DNA of 64,000 bases, taken from NCBI GenBank assembly GCA_000226015.1, contig JH155348.1, positions 196,209 to 260,208 on the forward strand. The letters are read 5' to 3'. The DNA is from Mnemiopsis leidyi. Taxonomy: Eukaryota; Ctenophora; Tentaculata; Lobata; Bolinopsidae. This document shows positions 59,201 through 64,000 of this stretch, piece after piece. The translations under genes were made by a program, and so were the position numbers. Under the pieces are notes generated by a model. That model was not told the DNA's origin. It ran no database searches and saw only the letters and a program-made list of their open reading frames with translations. Position 1 is the first letter of the stretch; every line of letters starts with the position of its first letter.

Positions 59201-61310
59201 TTTCAGAATTCGCAGATTTGATGACCAAACACAAATTGTGTCTTACCTAGTCCCAAGAAATGGTAAGTGACCACACTTACCAAACCGGTGAAGTAACCAA
59301 AGTTATGACGAATTGTTGGTTACAACGTACTTTAATTATCACAGCATTATCACACAATAAATGGACTTCATACATGGTTTCATATGTGGGCAGCCTATCA
59401 GTCACCGGTTCTCACGATATACGGCAAAGAGAGCGCTTCCGGAGCAATCATTTTACTGAAGCTGAATTATGTAATTGATAATTGATTAATATAATCCAAC
59501 CACAACACGTTTTATCCATCTCACTGTAAAGTGATGATTGTGCCTTCGTGTAACAAATTTACCGCATCGGCCACCTGTTTAGGCGACCCATGTGTCATGG
59601 GAAGAAAACGACCCATTTTTCATTGCTCCAGGATACAAAAAACTTGTATCAATTATCGAAACATCACTAATTTATCTGGTATCAGGGAGGCTGTATTCTA
59701 CGTCGCTTGTGCGACAAATGGCTGTTTCTTAATTTACCCAAACGTGTTTGCAGGAATCACTGATTGGGGTATCGTTAGAAATAGATGAAATCATGTAATT
59801 CACTCCAATTTAGATCGGTTAAGGAGGAAAGGCTATGGATTAAATCAACGACAGATATCATGAAATACGCTGCCGACCTCTTACAGTAGCAAAGTTCCAC
59901 TTTAGTTGTTCCCCGCCATTTCGCACTATGATAATATGTACTACAGAACATTTTTTACACATTTAACTGAAACAGTCGGGCTCACTAACATGTAGAAAGT
60001 CCTGGGTGTGACTTCACCTTGCTAAGTGATTAGAAGGGATAAAGAACAGGGATGACAAGTTGAGTGATTAGAGAGACAAATAGAGAAAGGTAAAGTGCAC
60101 GTTAAAACGTTTCACACTTTGTCAGGTAGACTACAGGAGACAAAGTGAGAAAGTTTCATTTCTACACCCACGCCAGCATTATCAAAATCAAGACTATGCG
60201 GAACCTCATGGGCTAAACAATAAACTCACTGTTACCGGTTATGTTCAGACAATTGTCATGTTACCTGTTAAGACTGTTCTTTAATAGTTGTCACGTAATT
60301 AACCAGAACAGCTCTAGCCCGTCACATGGCACTCACCATAACAAAACTCATCTATTTGAACTTTGGCCTCTCCTTCAGCGTCAGAGCACAAGAACTGTCT
60401 TGTGTTGGATGTCCCTGTGGGTTCCTCATAGCTGTAGTACTGTTTGCACGTGGCGGTTACAGGTTGGCGCAGCTTCAAGCGGGTGTTGGGAGCAATACTC
60501 GAGAGTTCTGCGTTGGGTGGGGTGCTTGGAATCTCGCAAGTCTCTGAAATAGTGAAGTAAGTATTTATTCGCCTCAATTATTCGACCGTTACAGTTCGAT
60601 AAAATAGTGAAGTAAGTATTTATTCGACTCATTTATTCGACTATTACAATTCGATAAATGATGATTTATTTAATTAATGAAGACATTGCCTAAAACAAAC
60701 AAGAATTACGTTGACAGGCGGGAACATCAATGTTGAGATTATCAGGTCCACATGTAATGATCCAGGGCGTTTCGTATCCATAGGGAAGTAGATAAGTATC
60801 GTCCTTACAGGAAACTTCCACTGTTTCCTTCTGAGCTAGTCCTCCAACTACTTCTTTATTTAGCTTTGTAGAAGAGCTGTCGATTGCACTGAATTTACAC
60901 GTCTCTGTAAAAGCAAATTATTAAATCGGAGATAATATCTGTTTTAGTTTAAATCCTGTCAGACATAATGTCTGTTTTCAGTTTAAGTCCTGTCAGACAT
61001 AATGTCTGTTTTTAGTTTAAGTCCTGTCAGACATAATGTCTGTTTTTAGTTTAAGTCCTGTAAGACATAATGTCCGTTTTTAGTTTAAGTCCTGTTTTTC
61101 GTTTTTAGTTAACAGGTATTACTTTTTAGATCTGGATCAGAATATCTCTATCATTATTACTTGTGAACTGTAGTAACCTCTGAAATTCATTCCTGGGTTG
61201 ATAATTAAGATAGCCGTTAAAAGTCCAACTTCAACTACCAGATAGAGTTCGTGCTTTAAATGAAACAAAAACAATCCACTTCAGTTGAAATAAAACAGAT
61301 CACTGGCAAG

Positions 61311-61386
<76 letters not shown>

Positions 61387-61903
61387 TGTGTGTGTGTGTG
61401 TAGTGTAGTGTGTAGTGTACGTGTAGTNNNNNNNNNNNNNNNNNNNNNNNNNNNNNNNNNNNNNNNNNNNNNNNNNNNNNNNNNNNNNNNNNNNNNNNNN
61501 NNNNNNNNNNNNNNNNNNNNNNNNNNNNNNNNNNNNNNNNNNNNNNNNNNNNNNNNNNNNNNNNNNNNNNNNNNNNNNNNNNNNNNNNNNNNNNNNNNNN
61601 NNNNNNNNNNNNNNNNNNNNNNNNNNNNNNNNNNNNNNNNNNNNNNNNNNNNNNNNNNNNNNNNNNNNNNNNNNNNNNNNNNNNNNNNNNNNNNNNNNNN
61701 NNNNNNNNNNNNNNNNNNNNNNNNNNNNNNNNNNNNNNNNNNNNNNNNNNNNNNNNNNNNNNNNNNNNNNNNNNNNNNNNNNNNNNNNNNNNNNNNNNNN
61801 NNNNNNNNNNNNNNNNNNNNNNNNNNNNNNNNNNNNNNNNNNNNNNNNNNNNNNNNNNNNNNNNNNNNNNNNNNNNNNNNNNNGTGTGTGTGTTGTGTGT
61901 GTG

Positions 61904-61963
<60 letters not shown>

Positions 61964-61973
61964 TGTGTGTGTG

Positions 61974-62012
<39 letters not shown>

Positions 62013-63286
62013 TGTCTGTCTGTCTGTGTGTGTGTGTGTGATCCAGGTGTGTAATAGCTGGAACAGAGGCACAAGTGTATACATGGTAGCGCACAGGTGT
62101 TCATATCACGTGACATGATGCTGCACGTGCAAAACACGTGATACAGCACGTGGTGTGTGTTAAGATCAGTGTTTGGTTTCCTGGCTAGATTATGCAGGTT
62201 AGATGGACCCTGGATTAAATGTGTTTTTTGTTAAGCTACAATTGAAGGAACAAAACCAACTACTCAAACACAGTAGGTAAAATCAGTAGGTATTTGTTGT
62301 CTATTTACCTTGACACTGGGGATAGGGAGTTTTGAAAGTGCCGTCATCTTGACACTCAACTTCAGTTTTTTTTTGATCTAGCGGAAACTTGAGATCTCCT
62401 GTTGGGATGGGACCGTTATCAGCTAGGACTTTGGAAACTATCTTTTGTTTTGACTAGTAGAGTTTTAACTGATATCAGCTACTCAGCTAGGACTTAGAAA
62501 ACTATCTTTTGTTTTGACTAGTAGAGTTTTAACTGATAGATAGAAATTATCTTCTGTGTGATAGATCACTTGTTTTAGTTGTCGAATTGCTATTAGATCC
62601 AGAAGAACATTTTCGTCTATCTCTTAATTCACGTCATGCAACTTTTAAAGACCGCCACTCTCACCGACTTGAAGTTCTAACTCGTTCATGTTTCATATGC
62701 TATCAGCCTTCAGCAATTGTGAGCTTGAACTTGAAAAAGAAATGAAATACGATGCAAGTATTCGTACCTGTGCATTTGACAGTGAAAGTCTGGCCTTGTC
62801 TGAGTTGATCGTCAGTAGCGATAAATTCTGTATCAACTGGAGCATCTGGTACTCTACACATTTCTGAATATTTCTCAATTAAGATAAAGAAATCGCATTA
62901 ACTTGTTATAAATAGTTACGATACGCTATTAATTTATAAAATGATTTTTCATTTTCCTTTGATTTTTGTATAGCAATGAATATATTGAAATTTGAATGTC
63001 ATATAAATTCTGGTATCTGATAGGTATGTCATAAAAGTATATTGGGATATGAAAAATTCTCAAGGAAATAACTTACTGAAGCAGTTTTCGATGTTTATAG
63101 TCTTATGATCCTCTTTGCACGTGTGTGTGTCTGTCGTGTTAAAGGGCTGCGCAAAGTCTGCGCTTTTGCAGGAAATGGACACGGAGAAGCCAACTCGAAG
63201 GTATTCGGGTTTAGCTTCAGACGGTTTGATTCCATTACCGGAAAGAATCGTGTTCAGTGGATCGTAACCGTTTATATCGCACATTT
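50293..63286 (-). CDS. CCP/FN3 single-pass transmembrane receptor (5' end off window)
   Basis: Eighteen exons encode the last 872 residues. CCP1: 63077-63286. CCP2: 62768-62863 and 62309-62437. CCP3: 60710-60904. CCP4: 60337-60543. An unassigned module of about 90 residues: 58242-58358 and 57979-58134. FN3-1: 57644-57758 and 56555-56739. FN3-2: 53446-53515 and 53098-53303. FN3-3: 52745-52924 and 52470-52592. Membrane-proximal CCP: 52162-52284 and 51875-51985. Membrane helix: 51555-51723 (YYIIVGVGVFLVLVLIILII, then RKRR). Tail: 51017-51080 and 50293-50454. Every module border is a phase-1 intron. The tail has tyrosines in NYQEL (YxxL) and NVYFNPAL (YxN, a Grb2-SH2-like context). No kinase or phosphatase domain is present. 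The acceptor of the last exon lies among repeated AGTAACCAG motifs and is the least certain border. Ligand and family are unknown; adhesion or innate recognition is a guess. Confidence 0.85.
53961..54989 (+). CDS. SIX-class homeobox protein with a shortened SIX domain
   Basis: Intronless 342-residue nuclear transcription factor. Residues 1-195 are Tyr/Pro/Gly-rich, then Ser/Thr/acid-rich, with two SUMO-type motifs (VKDE at 130-133, IKSE at 151-154). Residues about 200-270 match the C-terminal half of a SIX domain: HKRVMEMIATNCFSSTHHDM, LQELWLSAVYGFAKSRRGKA, VDRYRLRKKYPFPATVWDGE. The N-terminal half, which in SIX1/2 begins FTxEQVxCVCE, is not there. The homeodomain (about 276-335) has NKYPTPLEKKELSERCDL and QVCNWFKNKRMR, with the SIX-class Lys50 and invariant Trp48, Phe49 and Asn51. 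It sits in the 3-kb intron between FN3-1 and FN3-2 of the receptor gene, on the opposite strand. An E-box GTCACGTGAC lies 190 bp upstream. Confidence 0.92.
   Translation: MENYMIYNPIYPTGYHGPPYPVPAEQNVYISNYFLGNTTLEAGGGYNPYPRPHLRYPGSDLHSSYQTQEGKSQTTYHGDKFGSYTDLPKSEQYNNPEKTAEYSSLYPPDNRTFRDDMFGQNAQFDVWGSVKDEPVDSTEGQSSCVYSNNPIKSEKTVPQEQIRLHNTLTDQKENQIPQFTYHGPAPLTEQNFNYNQQREAALVDQIQEAHLQADHKRVMEMIATNCFSSTHHDMLQELWLSAVYGFAKSRRGKAPNAVDRYRLRKKYPFPATVWDGERTLYCYKQSARDQLEEFYQQNKYPTPLEKKELSERCDLTYMQVCNWFKNKRMRGKEQGCRQQRNS
56980..57264 (-). other. Intronic reading frame with paired cysteines
   Basis: A 94-codon frame within the intron of FN3-1 (56740-57643), on the same strand as the receptor. It ends with a cysteine cluster: CISCGVATTRCVSC, then ADHC. 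The spacing suggests a zinc-binding fragment such as the tail of a transposase. It is not part of the FN3 fold, and flanking exons join in phase without it. The function is unknown. Confidence 0.3.
60545..60655. repeat. Tandem duplication of about 54 bp next to the CCP4 acceptor
   Basis: Two copies of a unit starting aaatagtgaagtaagtattt and containing attcgac and ttcgataaa. It lies just upstream, in transcript direction, of the acceptor at 60543. Confidence 0.85.
60938..61092. repeat. 34-bp tandem repeat with internal palindrome
   Basis: About four and a half copies of a unit built on cctgtcagacataatgtctg followed by tttttagtttaagt. Each unit contains the near-palindrome CAGACATaATGTCTG. 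It lies in the intron between CCP2 and CCP3. Confidence 0.9.
61315..62040. repeat. (TG)n microsatellite interrupted by an assembly gap
   Basis: TG repeats run from about 61315 and resume after the gap to about 62040, with scattered TAG interruptions and a short (TCTG)n tract near 62009-62026. Positions 61428-61883 are 456 unknown bases. The open frames across this region are artefacts of the repeat and the gap. Confidence 0.97.
62420..62540. repeat. Tandem duplication covering a CCP2 splice acceptor
   Basis: Two copies of a unit of about 56 bp (62420-62475 and 62484-62540) share cagctaggact and aactatcttttgttttgact. On the minus strand the downstream copy supplies the real acceptor and first bases of exon 62309-62437. 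The upstream copy is a decoy: splicing to its equivalent AG would meet a stop at the second full codon. Confidence 0.8.
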
Positions 63287-64000
63287 CTGGGAATAATTCG
63301 TTTCAGAAATTGGGTTTTTTCTTTTTAAGTGTTACGCATTGAGATAAAGGATTTGTATAGATCCAAATATTGATATAATGTTACATTTCTCGACTATTTT
63401 AATGTAAATCATTTTATTATCGACAGAAATACACGTCTAATTATTTGTCAACAGTTTTCAACGTGTATTTTAAAGTGTTAAACCTTGACAAATAGTGGCA
63501 TGGAACAATTACCAATAACAAGCAATAACATACGTCAACACACGAAGACCTCCAAGTAATTCACAATACCCTGTAAATACCACAGGTGCTCGTGCTTTTT
63601 TAAATGATTCTAATTTTCAGGTCATTATTGCCGAAGGAGCAATAATTGGTGCGAGCTTAAGGCGCAACTCTAAGTTTTCCTTTTTAATTGAGAGCTAATT
63701 GTTTTTGTCGCAGACAACATCAGATATTACTTTACTACACTACTCCATTTTATGTTAATCCAAATTTCTTCGAAAAATTGGAAATAGATGAGAAAACATT
63801 CTGTATTCGGAAATACGTTTAATGATGGTATGTTGGGTACACAAATTAAACGCCATGAAAAGATTATCTATGTTGTTGACACGCCCCATTCCAAAACAAA
63901 GAATTTGTCAACATTCCAACGTTTGAAAGCAGTGTATGGTCAGTCCTTGAAAGTTGAAACATGCAAAACTGCTAATAAAGATTGAAGGCTGGCATCTGAC
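63287..64000 (-). other. Intron of the CCP/FN3 receptor running off the right edge
   Basis: The first visible receptor exon begins at 63286 after an acceptor, with phase 1, so the gene continues upstream beyond 64000. No further exon is recognised in these 714 bases; a 65-codon plus-strand frame at 63788-63985 has no known match. Confidence 0.6.

Noticed and set aside
61256-62149. Several long open frames across the TG tract
   Set aside because: They are products of the dinucleotide repeat and the unknown bases of the gap.

Overview
This window is animal nuclear DNA. Every sizeable gene is split by GT-AG introns, and the recognisable proteins are typical of metazoans: two transporter families, IGBP1/alpha-4, CEBPZ, a BTB-BACK-kelch protein, a SIX-class homeobox protein and a receptor with CCP (sushi) and fibronectin III (FN3) domains. 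The DNA is AT-rich and carries small DNA transposons, LINE tails, fold-back repeats, a long TG microsatellite and one 456-base assembly gap. I cannot name the species. The divergent, shortened SIX domain points to a fast-evolving or early-branching invertebrate. That is inference.

Bases 1-9896 hold a tandem segmental duplication. Each copy carries, in order, an SVOP/SV2-like transporter (+), the first exon of V-ATPase subunit F (-) and IGBP1 sequence (-). The right-hand copy keeps a complete 479-residue transporter gene and a complete seven-exon IGBP1 gene. The left-hand copy runs off the window edge and has only the last two IGBP1 exons, one of them frameshifted. A sulfatase fragment lies exactly at the breakpoint. 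Because the copies align, each acts as an empty site for insertions in the other: a 446-bp TTA-flanked element in the left copy, and a 795-bp inverted-repeat element plus a LINE tail in the right copy.

Bases 12034-15548 encode a complete CEBPZ (Noc1-type ribosome biogenesis factor) on the minus strand. The next 4.6 kb has no host gene. It holds a small hAT element with a perfect 8-bp target duplication, a LINE remnant and a mosaic of fold-back repeats.

Bases 20189-34868 (-) hold what I read as one 16-exon gene whose splice phases agree at every junction. It encodes a 991-residue protein: a low-complexity N-terminus, a FLYWCH zinc finger, then BTB, BACK and kelch repeats. This domain order is the most unusual observation here. 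Upstream of it are 10.4 kb without a convincing gene, containing a cluster of CCAAT boxes with palindromic E-boxes and a CRE (37.0-38.2 kb).

Bases 45323-49023 (+) encode an SLC22-like transporter of about 602 residues. Bases 50293-63286 (-) encode the C-terminal 872 residues of a single-pass receptor (four CCPs, one unassigned module, three FN3 domains, a membrane-proximal CCP, a membrane helix and a tyrosine-containing tail). Its 5' end lies beyond the right edge. An intronless SIX homeobox gene (53961-54989, +) sits inside one of its introns in the opposite orientation.

Exon boundaries were found by eye from splice signals, reading phase and family similarity, and could be off by a base or two. 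No database search was run.
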